A DNA stretch of 64,000 nt from Rhodeus uyekii (Eukaryota; Chordata; Actinopteri; Cypriniformes; Acheilognathidae). The notes under the pieces are model-generated. The model saw only the letters and a list, made by a program, of their open reading frames with translations, was not told the origin of the DNA and did not search any database. Shown one piece after another: positions 34,400 to 44,905 of this stretch; the first letter of the stretch is position 1; each line of letters opens with the position of its first letter. A program made the position numbers and the translations under genes. Where the stretch lies: NCBI GenBank assembly GCA_037043235.1, contig JAWRVZ010000003.1, forward strand, positions 10,157,501 through 10,221,500, read 5' to 3'.

Positions 34400-35640
34400 C
34401 CCTTGTTAACTCAGAAATTTTGTTCACTCTAGAAGTTTACAACCTTCCCAGGAGGAAGAAACCACCATAAGTGTTCTTTAAGTAAAAAAGTAAGTGACAA
34501 AATTCGGTCTTGTTTATTTGTGCAACAACAGGATATATGGATAGTCATCCCTGCTCCCTCCCTTCCCCATGCATGTGTGGGCAGCGGGCTCCCACTGCGC
34601 AAATATGCAGGCGCTTCAGCACGCTGCAATAAACTCAACGCTGTCTCTTGAACCCAGATTGCAGAAAGCATAACAAGGAAGATAAAAATGGAAGCGATTT
34701 TGCATAACAGTCTACGGCTCGGTCTCCTCTGCCCTGCTCGGCGGGCCCCTCGGCTCTCTCGCACCGCATTAGCGTGGGTTGCTACGCTGGTTGAGAGCCC
34801 AGGCAGATGACACTATAAGCCTGTCCCCTTGAATGCCAGCCTCTCCTGTGACAGTACGTACATTAACAAAAAAGGGCTTTTGAATGTGTGACAAAGGTCT
34901 TTATGAATTTAAATTGTGTGTGTTTTTTCTCGGCGGTGGGAATCGGCACAGGACCTTAGTCACAGGTCATGTGGTTTAGGGTTACTAAAAGCCTCTACCA
35001 ATAGAGTTGTGTTGTGCGCTTTTTGCCCTTTTACAAAGCCCTTTCTGCAGCCGCGAGAGAAAGCGCTCACCCCCAGGTGGGGAGCGGAGACGGACGAGTC
35101 GAGTCCCTGGAGGCCGTAACCGGAGGCTTATCAGAGCCCGACGTTGTTCTGTAATACTCCTGTGAAAGGCCTTCTCCGCCACCTCCCAATAGCCGCGTCT
35201 CTGGGCAGAAGGCTGTAATGGAGATCTCCATGGCCCCTCGGTAAGCAACCAAGGAGGGAAAGGGGGGTCTGTCTCAGGATGAGGCGTCCCGCTCCAAAGC
35301 CGAGCGGGGACAGTGGGAGAGATGACACTGTTGCGTAGGCGTGACAGAAGAGAGGAGAGGTGTAATGAGTCAGAGGGGAAAGGCTCGGGTTCTCCTCAGG
35401 GGTCCCCCGCCGTGAAGCATCACCTCACGGGTCGCAGGTGGACACACCCAGTATCCGAACGCCACCTTGCTTCTCACAGGCTCCCAGAGGAGCGCTTGTG
35501 TCGTGGCTCAAAAGGATTGGATAAAGACGGGGAAGGTTTACAGCAGTTCAATGACATTCAAATTAAAAGCAAGGCCTTGCCAATTCAGCCCGGATGAGTA
35601 ACCTGAGATTTGCAGATATGACTAAGTCGAAAACATGGTC
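34400..35640. promoter_or_regulatory. GC-rich unique block downstream of kit ligand
   Basis: In otherwise AT-rich DNA this block is GC-rich, especially 34730-35540, and has no repeat signature, terminal repeat or convincing exon. Overlapping short open frames on both strands reflect base composition. It lies about 1.5-2.7 kb beyond the kit ligand poly(A) signal. A distal enhancer or an unrecognised non-coding exon would fit. This is inference only. Confidence 0.3.
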
Positions 35641-38315
35641 GGGTGAAGATAAATACAGAGGTAAAGTGTAACTATGAGTCATGCCAATGGTGATGCATTG
35701 CTCACTGGCTCTTGGCTGCTATGCTGATTGAAATCCTAAAAGTTTTGGCTATATTTTTGGCAGCTGATACAGTGGCCTGAAAAGTTTCCTGAAATCAAGT
35801 TCAAGTGAAACTAGAGTGGCTAAAGCGGTATTCAATCTGATTTGAGAGGTCAGGATGATGCATTTATCACACAGGAGCTTTATCTTCAATGCTGGAGTAA
35901 TATATAATGCAATTCATAGTTCATTTAAATTATTAATCATTTGTCAACATTATTTATGACATATAATGTAAAATGCATTTCAGGGAGAATTTTTAATTTC
36001 AAAATTCATTATCGTTTGACTCATCGTTTTGATTCCCAGGAGGAAAAGGGTGTGTAAAAGGAGGTGTTTCCTTTTATCAACAATGAGTACTGTTGGGTGT
36101 TCATATTGTTTGCTGCTCTTTGAAATGCTAAATCTTTTTACACTATTCCATTGAAATATTTCAAAAGAGTAACTTGATAACATTGAGGGTTTAGTTGCCC
36201 ATCTAAAACTTATTCTTGGCACAAAGGCACTTCCCCCTGGAGATTTTCGTAAAATGACATGAAAGGCGTCTATTTCATACACATATGATTTTATATTGGA
36301 TACAGAGAGTGCAATATTGTATTTAAACAAAAGGGCCCAAATTAATGTTGTATTTTCCTGACAAACTTCTGATATTTCAATCTGACTATTTTTTATTTCA
36401 AATGTGTACATTTTTATATTAAATCCAAACTAGAATATCAAATACCATGGATAATGATTTATCAATACGCATATATGCAGTATTAATCATTCATTAGTAT
36501 TAATAAATAAAATAAAAACGACGTGACAAAATTCAGCCTCTAAAGGCACATTACTAGCCGAAGAAGAAGAAAATGATTGTATTAACGAATTAAAAATGCA
36601 CACTTCTTGCTGCGCATGCTCTGTCCAGTGAGCAATGGAGGAAAGACCTAATATGGACACAGTTTGAGCGTGTTTTATGCAAATTACTAGCGGTTATTCG
36701 CCGACTTCACAACGAAGGTAAGAGAAAATTTGCCTACTTTCTCACCTGTTTAATACGGAGCGAGTTGCAGGTGAGAAATTTTCTACATGCAAAACAGGTT
36801 TCACCACATGGAGCTTCTTTAAATCTAAAAAAAGTAGAATTTATTAATTAAAGCGTTTGAAACGTGACGTCAATATCACGTGCTGCATTCCTATCGTCTT
36901 CGTCCCCATAAATTATTCCGTCAATATCTATACGGTGTTTTCTCTGACGTTGAACAATTATTTATAATTGTTAACAGGTCTTATATGCGTCCTGTTAATG
37001 TCAACATAATTGTTATTCATTCTCAGGGGTTGCTTCATGCATGTGAATTCATCTTTGGCACATGGTTACTTTAAGGAAAAAATGTTGAAAGTTCACCTAA
37101 GTGTTTCCATCATTAACTTTTGGTTAGCCCCCAAAATACAATACAGTACTTACAATTCTATAGAGTGCGTATGTATGTGATGCATTGAGAGGATGATAAA
37201 TTAAGCTTATGACCAGAGGTTAAGCATTTAATTAAATATAGAGAAACCCAGTGAGCACAGCTTTCTTAAAGTTTATCCAAACACAGAACCCCTGCCAGAC
37301 TGTCAAAATGAACAATCACTTGCATTAAAACTGGAACATTTATCTCATATATGAGGAAGCAACTGTTGAGTAATGAAAAAAGCATCACAAAACAGTCATT
37401 AATGTCATGGTTTCACCCACATGCTTCGTTTTTCAACCTTATCTTAATTCTGTAGATATATAAACTCCTAATGTGCAACTAGGTTAAGGCTAATGTTATC
37501 ACTAATGTTATACAACACCTTCACAGGGGACGTTACTTCAAATTTTGGATGAATTCCATTCATGTGGTATTGCAGTTGGATTCAGAGGAAACATCTGATA
37601 CATTCTCTCCTAATTTGAATGGTCAGTTATTAGCTCTGCTTAATGAGCAATAGTAATGCACAAGGTATGAGGTCTTTCTCAAAAGTTAATCTCAAACCAC
37701 ATATTTAAAGAATGAGGTATAATTTCATTGAAAAACAACTCAGTAGTTGGTAGTTCCAGTTGTAAAGAAAAATCATTAAGCAGAGAACAAAGCAGTTCAC
37801 ATGTGCTTCAAATCTCTGTTACGTTATTTTTGGGGTGAGGATTTGGCAAAGTGGGTGTTTAATGCCAGCACAAACTTGGGATACAGATACTATTATAATA
37901 TTATAATACTATATTAAACTTAAGAACAGAGCAGCTTACTGACCCATTCCCATGCTCAATCTATTATGATAAAAATTATGAAAACTGCTTTAAGTTACCT
38001 ATTTGTGTTGCACCCATTTTAATGAAACTGCATTACTTCTTGGCAATGAAAACGCATTGTTGATTGGAATCTAGTGGGTTTGTTAAAAGTGCTTTCTGCC
38101 GCACCCTAACTCATGCACTTGCAAGTGTCATATCTATTCATTTTCTCTTTATACTTGATAGATAGTTTTAACTATTTGCCAAAAGCAGAATGCAATTAAA
38201 TTAATTTTCTAATATGAGTATTTCTAAGTAATGACAGATCCAGTCAAACATCTTCCTTGCAAATGCATGAACGTCCAAGCATACCTCTAGACTGTTAAAA
38301 GTTTTGTTCTTGAGT
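35641..38315. other. Gene-free stretch
   Basis: AT-rich sequence with no recognisable exon, transposon end or tandem repeat. A short CpG-containing patch lies at 36600-36760. Confidence 0.5.
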
Positions 38316-38645
38316 TGTGTTGGGAATGTTGTGCAGTTACAAAGGTTGTGGTTTCCTGTGATTAACATTATTTGTTTAGTGCTGTGTGCTCATCAATCCA
38401 GTTCTGTTTCTGTTCATTGTCTTATTTTGTCAATTTATGGATGTGTTGTATGTTATGTTGGGCTTGTGGATTTATTAAATATTGCCTTTTTGCCTTCATC
38501 AACATCTTTGTGTGTGTATATACAACCAACTGTGTGACGAAACACTGGACCTAGAAAGTACCTAGTGACTTGTTTGTTGAAACTTTATTTTCCCCTTCTG
38601 TAAGTTAATGTTTATTTTATTGTTCTTTTCACCTCTGCTTGCACC

Positions 38646-38982
38646 ATGGACTTTCGAGCAGTTATACTAATCGCCCATCAGACCAGTTTCCTGGAGGTTC
38701 CTCTAGGGAATGTCACAAAATATATGGAGTGGTTTCTGGCTTTCCGTGGATTAGCCTTCACCATTGAGGATGTTTCCAGTAAACAGCTAGAACCACCCCG
38801 ATGATGAGGATCGACAGCCTGACCCCACCACAGGCAGCGTGAGGGAGACCACCACGATGTACAAGCCCTTGCCCACAAGCGCAGCAGAGGATCACATCGC
38901 CACGGAGTCCGAGCAACGCACGCCTGACCAGGTGTATGAGGCTATGAGGGCTATCCATCGGCAAGAGAGTATTGGTGGACTT
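38646..38982 (+). pseudogene. Broken gag-like frame of the outer LTR element
   Basis: An ATG at 38646 opens a 53-codon frame (containing MEWFLAFRGLAFTIED) that stops at about 38805. The next reading frame continues with an acidic, Pro/Thr-rich segment (TTGSVRETTTMY, then TPDQVYEAMRAIH) to a stop near 38982. This head-plus-acidic-tail pattern is typical of gag-like proteins of non-autonomous fish LTR elements. Frame breaks show it is not functional. Confidence 0.45.
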
Positions 38983-40671
38983 TGAGGGTTAGGAAGCGAG
39001 CCCCTTGCAGTTCCCCAGTACAGAGTGTGAGTGTTTGGCCTAGACACTGTTGGAATTTGAGTTTGGAGAGGACATTTTTCTAGCCCCAGTAATATTGCTC
39101 AAATTATTTTGTCTTCTGTCTGCCCCCTCTCCTACCACCTGTCCAAACAAAAATTACGAGCTCTCTTGTTATTCCAATCTCTTCCCCAATCTTCAACCAT
39201 CAGTGTCATTCAGTCATAACCATCAGTCCCTCATTACCACCTCTGCCTCCGCTCAGTAGTGTGGAAACACACCGCAATTATCTCCTGTCATCACTCCTGT
39301 CAGGGGAGAGCGCCATTACGGCAGCATTGACGAAGGGAGGAGCCATGGAGATGAAGGAATACTGTTGAGGTCCGCCATGGGGCTCTCCCCTGGCTGTGGC
39401 CTGGATGAAAACCCATCATCTCCCGCTTAAGGTCATTCCTTGGCTCTCTCCACCTTCATCAACACCCAGAACTTTGTGGTTTGTCCTCTTCTGCCCTCCT
39501 CAAGAGCCTCATCCTGCCTGTCTGTGCCATTCCATAGTCACCTCCTCTTCGTCTTTTCTCAACACCATAAGGTCACACTTATGGGGAGGGGGTGTCCGTC
39601 ACAAACATGTTGGTTTGGACTCTGTCACTGTCTGCCTTCGGTGAGTCTGTCATTTGTTGTCACAGGCACTAATTATGTTCAGTGTGCACTCATCAATAAC
39701 CATCATTTTGAGCTGCGTATACACTCACCTAAAGGATTATTGGGAACACCTGTTCGATCATTAATGCAATTATCTAATCAACCAATCACAGGGCAGTTGC
39801 TTCAATGCATTTAGGGGTTGGTCCTGGTCAAGACAATCTCCTGAACTCCAAACTGAATGTCAGAATGGGAAAGAAAGGTGATTTAAGCAATTTTGAGCAT
39901 GGCATGGTTGTTGGTGCCAGACAGGCCAGTCTGAGTATTTCACAATCTGCTCAGTTACTGGGATTTTCACACACAACCATTTCTAGGGTTTACAAAGAAT
40001 GGTGTGAAAAGGGAAAAACATCCGGTATGCGGCAGTCCTGAGGGCGAAAATGCCTTGTTGATGCCAGAGGTCAGACGAGAATGGGTCGACTGATTCAAGC
40101 TGATAGAAGAGCAACTTTGATTGAAATAACCACTCATTACAACCGAGGTATGAAGAAAAGCATTTGGGAAGCCACAACACACACAACCTTGAGGCACAGC
40201 AGCAGAAGATCCCACCGGGTACCACTCATCTCCACTACAAATAGGAAAAAGAGGCTACAATTTGTACGAGCTCACCAAAATTGGACAGTTGAAGACTGGA
40301 AAAATGTTGCCTGGTCTGATGAGTCTCGATTTATGTTGAGACATTCAGATGGTAGAGTCAGAATTTGGCATAAACAGAATGAAAACAGATCCAGATCCTC
40401 GTTCCCACTGTACAAGCTGGCGGTGGTGGTGGTGTAATGGTGTGGGGGATGTTTTCTTGGCACACTTTAGGCCCCTTAGTGACAATTGGGCATCGTTTAA
40501 ATGCCACAGCCTACATGAGCATTGTTTCTGACCATGTCCATCCCTTTATGACCACCATGTACCCATCCTCTGATGATACTTCCTGCAGGATAATGCACCA
40601 TGTCACAAAGCTCGAATCAAAATGGTTTCTTGAACATGACAATGAGTTCACTGCACTAAAATGGCCCCCAC

Positions 40672-41424
40672 TGTCAGGTTTTGGGAGAGAGCGAGGACTC
40701 AATTGCAGGGGAAAACAGGGCTTTAATGAACAGAAACAAAAACTCAAACATAAACCTCCCCAAGTGGGGGAAAAAACATGACTAAACACGACTCGACTGG
40801 AAACACGACTAGGAGGGACAAGGTAACACCAACATATGACAACGAAGCGGCACAGGACGGCAAACACAAGGAGACTAAATACACAGGAGGAAAAGCAATA
40901 GAGAGAGACACAGCTGGAATAAAATCAAACTAATGACAATGAAACAAGACGGGCGGGGTAACAGACGAGACATGAACATGAAGCCAATTAGACAAAGACG
41001 ACGCGCAGCTGGCAACAAACCAAACTGCGCGTGACAAAACAAGCACGCGGCCGATGGGATGCGAACCGCGTGCCAAACATAAACACACGGACGAGAGGAG
41101 GCGCGGCTCGCGCAAGGCTTGAAACCGCGCCCACTCACATAACGTAGAGCTCGCAAGAACGAGTTCTCACGAGCTCACGACAAGGACAAAGACACACGAG
41201 TTATGAATGCCCGAATCCCGATCCAAAACCGAAACTGAAACAGACCCAAGTATCGGGACCGGACATCATAACTCGTACGAAAGACGTCACAGACAAGCGC
41301 GCGCGCGGCTCGAATCCTCGACGCCGTGCGCACACACACCAAACACGAGACATAACGTTAGTGTCAGAGCTCTGCCACAAAACCAAGAAATGACTACTAG
41401 ACCGAATGTGGCAGAACCCTGACA
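40672..41424 (-). repeat. 3' LTR of the young element
   Basis: 753 bp, with the polypurine tract next to its right border, so it is the 3' copy in the element's own orientation. It differs from its partner at about 41014, 41068 and 41359. Confidence 0.88.
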
Positions 41425-41589
41425 CTACCCCCCCTCTAACGGGACGCCACCTGGCGTCCCTACGAGGAACACCAGAAACAAGACAGAGACATGACAACAG
41501 AAAGCACGAACATGACAAGGGGAAAAATAAAATAAAGAACACCAAAACAAGGGGAGGGAGGGAAGACAAGCGGGCAAAATAAACAGTAC

Positions 41590-42020
41590 TCAATCAACAT
41601 CATGAAAACTAATAACTCAGAAAAAACGGCCTCAAAACATCATGAAAATAAAAACTCAAAAACAGTCCAAGCACCATGAAATCATCCCTCAACAAACAGT
41701 CTTTGAAATGTCATGAAAAGAGTAATTCAAATAGTCCTCAAGCATGATGAAAATGACTCAACAGTCCCCAATCTCATGAAGGCATTAACTCAAACAGTTC
41801 TCAAAACCAACATTATGAAAAATACTCAAAAGGTCATGAAAATGTTAATTCAAGTCCCCAATATCAAGAAGAAAAACGGAAAATAGTCCATAGTTCATCA
41901 AGAAAAAGAATAACTCAAAACAGTCCTCACTTCGTCATGAAAAATAACTGAAAATAGTCCTCAAACATGAAAAAATGCCTCCAAAAAAACAGTCCATAAT
42001 GAAAAAAAACACAGTCCAGG
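41590..42020 (-). repeat. Degenerate tandem repeat near the 3' end of the young element
   Basis: A unit of roughly 30-38 bp on the plus strand built on CATGAAAA...ACTCAAACAGTCCTC recurs about twelve times between the gag-like frame and the polypurine tract. It overlaps the very end of the frame. It may be a structured 3' UTR or packaging region. Confidence 0.6.
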
Positions 42021-43146
42021 GAGGGGGAACTGGAGGGATGAGCCAGGGCGGCTCAGACATTACCGGGTTACTGGCGGGTGGCCATGGCGGAGCCGGGGGA
42101 ACGAGCCAGGCAGGCTCAGACAAGACTGGCGGGTCAGGCGGTGCTGGAGGGGTGAGCCAGGCCGGCTCCGGCAGATCAAGAGTCTCGGCAGAAGGCCAGG
42201 GCGGCACCAGAAGGACTGGAGACTTGGATGGGTTTGGCAGGACCGGTTGAGGCTCTGGAAGGTCTACAGGATCTGGACGAGCATGGGGATCTGGACAGAC
42301 ATGGAGCTCAGGCAGGACAGGGTGGTCTGAACGATCGCGCAGATCTAGACGTTCTGAGAGGTCAGGCAACTCTGGGAGGCGCTTGGGCGGTGCCGGCAGG
42401 GCGAGGCGCTTGGGCGGCGCCGGCAGGGCGAGGCGCTTGGGCGGCGCCGGCAGGGCGAGGTCGGCCTCTGTGGCTTGCGGGTTGGAGGAAGCCCTCTTCT
42501 TCCTCCTGTGCTTCCGAGGGCGACGAGGCGGCGTAGTATCAGTCGGCTCTGGTGGGGCGGCCTCCTGACCGACTGCGGGCTCCTGGGCGGCGGCCTCCTG
42601 ACCGACTGCGGGCTCCTGGGCGGCGGCCTCCTGACCGACTGCGGGCTCCTGGGCGGCGGCCTCCTGACCGACTGCGGGCTCCTGGGCGGCGGCCTCCTGA
42701 CCGACTGCGGGCTCTTGGGCGGCGGCCTCCTGACCGTTTGAAGGAGAGGAAGCCCTCTTTTTCCTCCTCCTCCGTGTGCGAGGATTTGTGGCTGCTGTGT
42801 CCTTGGACTCCTCTGGGAGAGCAGCTGCCAAGAACTCCTCGGGGGTTGGCATTGTGGATGGTGTTGTTAGAGCCTTCACAAACCCCCAGAAGTCTAGATG
42901 GTCCATACCCCTCATACTCCACCAGCTGAACGGCTTGTCCAGGGCATAATTAAAAAGGTCCTTAAGCGCCCCATCACTGAGCCCTAGACCATCAGCGGCT
43001 CTGCTGAAGTCCAGGGCAAACTGTCCTGGTTCAGCCCCTTGCTGGCGGAGGGAGCTCAACGCCCTAAATTTGAGCCAGCGGGCATAAAGAGGGCAGGACG
43101 CCGGAGGTGCTGGTGGTGGTGCTTTCTTTCCCCGCTGAGTCCTCAT
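41935..43146 (-). CDS. Gag-like repetitive protein of the young LTR element
   Basis: An intact 403-residue frame starts 15 nt after the 5' LTR. Residues 1-105 form a non-repetitive head with aromatic-rich motifs (FSWWSM, LDFWGFVKAL) and the look of a small gag-like or capsid-like domain. About 120-135 is a basic Arg/Lys stretch. From about 138 there are five to six 11-residue repeats of GQEAAAQEPAV (33-bp DNA repeat), then a second basic patch, three copies of LALPAPPKR (27-bp repeat) and a Pro/Asp/Leu-rich tail ending hydrophobic (FFFIMDCFFGG). No enzymatic motif is visible. Function is unknown; assembly or RNA packaging is a guess from position and charge. Confidence 0.6.
   Translation of the reverse strand: MRTQRGKKAPPPAPPASCPLYARWLKFRALSSLRQQGAEPGQFALDFSRAADGLGLSDGALKDLFNYALDKPFSWWSMRGMDHLDFWGFVKALTTPSTMPTPEEFLAAALPEESKDTAATNPRTRRRRKKRASSPSNGQEAAAQEPAVGQEAAAQEPAVGQEAAAQEPAVGQEAAAQEPAVGQEAAAQEPAVGQEAAPPEPTDTTPPRRPRKHRRKKRASSNPQATEADLALPAPPKRLALPAPPKRLALPAPPKRLPELPDLSERLDLRDRSDHPVLPELHVCPDPHARPDPVDLPEPQPVLPNPSKSPVLLVPPWPSAETLDLPEPAWLTPPAPPDPPVLSEPAWLVPPAPPWPPASNPVMSEPPWLIPPVPPPWTVFFFIMDCFFGGIFSCLRTIFSYFS
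42378..42738 (-). repeat. Coding minisatellites (27-bp and 33-bp units)
   Basis: Three 27-bp units start at 42378, 42405 and 42432. Five 33-bp units start at 42561, 42594, 42627, 42660 and 42693, with a partial sixth at 42726. Both periods are multiples of three, so the gag-like frame stays open. The 33-bp units are almost identical, which suggests recent expansion. Confidence 0.9.
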
Positions 43147-43161
43147 TTGGCCGCTTCGTTC

Positions 43162-43914
43162 TGTCAGGTTTTGGGAGAGAGCGAGGACTCAATTGCAGGG
43201 GAAAACAGGGCTTTAATGAACAGAAACAAAAACTCAAACATAAACCTCCCCAAGTGGGGGAAAAAACATGACTAAACACGACTCGACTGGAAACACGACT
43301 AGGAGGGACAAGGTAACACCAACATATGACAACGAAGCGGCACAGGACGGCAAACACAAGGAGACTAAATACACAGGAGGAAAAGCAATAGAGAGAGACA
43401 CAGCTGGAATAAAATCAAACTAATGACAATGAAACAAGACGGGCGGGGTAACAGACGAGACATGAACATGAAGCCAATTAGACAAAGACGACGCGCAGCT
43501 GGCGACAAACCAAACTGCGCGTGACAAAACAAGCACGCGGCCGATGGGATGCGAACCACGTGCCAAACATAAACACACGGACGAGAGGAGGCGCGGCTCG
43601 CGCAAGGCTTGAAACCGCGCCCACTCACATAACGTAGAGCTCGCAAGAACGAGTTCTCACGAGCTCACGACAAGGACAAAGACACACGAGTTATGAATGC
43701 CCGAATCCCGATCCAAAACCGAAACTGAAACAGACCCAAGTATCGGGACCGGACATCATAACTCGTACGAAAGACGTCACAGACAAGCGCGCGCGCGGCT
43801 CGAATCCTCGACGCCGTGCGCACACACACCAAACACGAGACATAACGGTAGTGTCAGAGCTCTGCCACAAAACCAAGAAATGACTACTAGACCGAATGTG
43901 GCAGAACCCTGACA
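43162..43914 (-). repeat. 5' LTR of the young element
   Basis: 753 bp, same ends as its partner. After it, on the minus strand, comes GAACGAAGCGGCC and then, within 15 nt, the ATG of the gag-like frame. A standard TGG-type tRNA primer site directly at the LTR border is not visible. Confidence 0.88.
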
Positions 43915-44274
43915 CCCACAGTCACCAGATCTCAACCCAATAGAGCATCTTTGGGATGTGGTGGAACGGGAGCTTCGTGCCCTGGATGTGCATCCCACAA
44001 GTCTCCATCAACTGCAAGATGCTCCTATCAATATGGGTCATCATTTCTAAAGAATACTTTCAGTACCTTGTTGAATCAATGCCACGTAGAATTAAGGCAG
44101 TTCTGAAGGCGAAAGGAGGTCAAAAACAGTATTAGTCTAGTGTTCCTAATAATCCTTTAGGTGAGTGTATGTTCAGTGCTGTTTCAGTTCAGTGTCCAGT
44201 ATCATTGGTTTATTTGTTAAATATTGCTTTTTTTGTCTTTGTCTTTGTGTGTGTATACAACCACCCACATGACA

Positions 44275-44810
44275 ATATTATTTAAAAATGAGATTCATTT
44301 AATATATGTATAGTTTAAATGGTCGTGCTATTTGTGTTTTTTTAAATAGGGTTTTCATGGGAATTGTTACTTTTTATCAGTATTTTTTTATCAGTATTTA
44401 AAATAGTATTTCTTTTTATCAGTATTTAAAAAACAAATAGTATTAGAGCAACACAAGACCAAATGAACCATGATTGTCAAATGCCGCCCATGGCTGGGAT
44501 AGTTGCCACGTTGTCTGTAATGAAAATGACTCATGTATCAAATGCCATAGGCGGTCTTTGGTTTCTTATGTTAAGCCTTTAAGTTTTGCACTACTTCTTC
44601 TTTGCAGTGCCAAAGCATTCGATTACACATATATTTTTAAAAAAAGGGATATGTGAAGTCCATACGTGGAATTTGTCCTCCGCTTTTAAAGTGCCGGTAT
44701 CCAAGTTACTGCACAAACATTATGAGTAGCAAATAGTAACAAACAATGACGCACATCCAAAGCAGCAGGCAGCCATTTTTGCTGTGGTACCCAGGGAGCA
44801 ATTGGGAGTT
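44275..44810. other. Gene-free stretch
   Basis: AT-rich sequence with a small duplication of TTTTTATCAGTATTTAAAA units at 44370-44430. No gene is recognised. Confidence 0.45.
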
Positions 44811-44814
44811 AGCT

Positions 44815-44905
44815 ATCGAAGTCACTTCCTGCTGGTACTGGGAATTGAACCAGCAATCTTTGGTTTACCAGTTGTACTCTCCAGCCATTAGACCATGACA
44901 TCTGT
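44815..44905 (-). mobile_element. tRNA-like SINE head or tRNA pseudogene
   Basis: On the minus strand an A-box-like TGGTCTAATGGCTGGAG is followed about 35 nt later by a B-box GGTTCAATTCCC. It lacks a clean acceptor stem and has no tail of the HAmo type, so a functional tRNA is unlikely. It is a different family from the other SINEs in this window. Confidence 0.45.

Larger units (their letters stand above)
40667..43919 (-). mobile_element. Young LTR retrotransposon with a gag-like-only frame
   Basis: LTRs at 40672-41424 and 43162-43914 are both exactly 753 bp and differ at only three positions by my reading (about 99.6% identity). Both run TGTCAGG...CCTGACA. The element is flanked by the 5-bp duplication CCCAC (40667-40671 and 43915-43919). 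A polypurine tract (GAGGGGGGG on the minus strand) adjoins the 40672-41424 LTR, so the element reads on the minus strand. The 1.74-kb interior holds one long frame and no protease, reverse transcriptase, RNase H or integrase. It must rely on enzymes supplied in trans, and the near-identical LTRs indicate a very recent insertion. Confidence 0.9.
39720..44169 (+). mobile_element. Tc1-like transposon split by an LTR retrotransposon
   Basis: The left end TACACTCACCTAAAGG and the right end CCTTTAGGTGAGTGTA are perfect inverted repeats at TA. Plus-strand transposase pieces are the DNA-binding part at 39805-40041 (MGKKGDLSNFE, SQSAQLLGFS), the DDE start at 40081-40437 (WSDESRFMLRHSDGRVRIW) and, after the inserted element, NPIEHLWDVVERELRALD at about 43935-43985. 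Stops (for example TGA at 40039) and the 3.2-kb insertion at 40672-43914 make it inactive. Without that insertion it would be about 1.2 kb. Confidence 0.9.
38320..44274 (+). mobile_element. Old non-autonomous LTR element, 3' LTR split by a Tc1 insertion
   Basis: The 5' LTR remnant ends near 38539 (TTAAATATTGCC, then TGTGTGTATATACAACC). The matching 3' LTR end is at 44200-44274 (TTAAATATTGC, then TGTGTGTATACAACC). The 3' LTR starts at 39593 (TGTCCGTCAC), just after a polypurine tract GGGGAGGGGG at 39583-39592. Between 39720 and 44169 the 3' LTR is interrupted by a Tc1 transposon. The interior lacks reverse transcriptase. Confidence 0.6.

Noticed and set aside
34429..35328. Several overlapping open frames of 60-111 codons on both strands
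   Set aside because: Overlap in many frames and an absence of splice or domain signals point to GC composition, not coding.
42228..42929. Plus-strand open frames opposite the gag-like protein
   Set aside because: They are antisense shadows of the in-frame 27-bp and 33-bp repeats.
44815..44905. Possible tRNA gene
   Set aside because: A and B boxes are visible but the acceptor stem and anticodon arm do not form cleanly; a SINE head or pseudogene is more likely.
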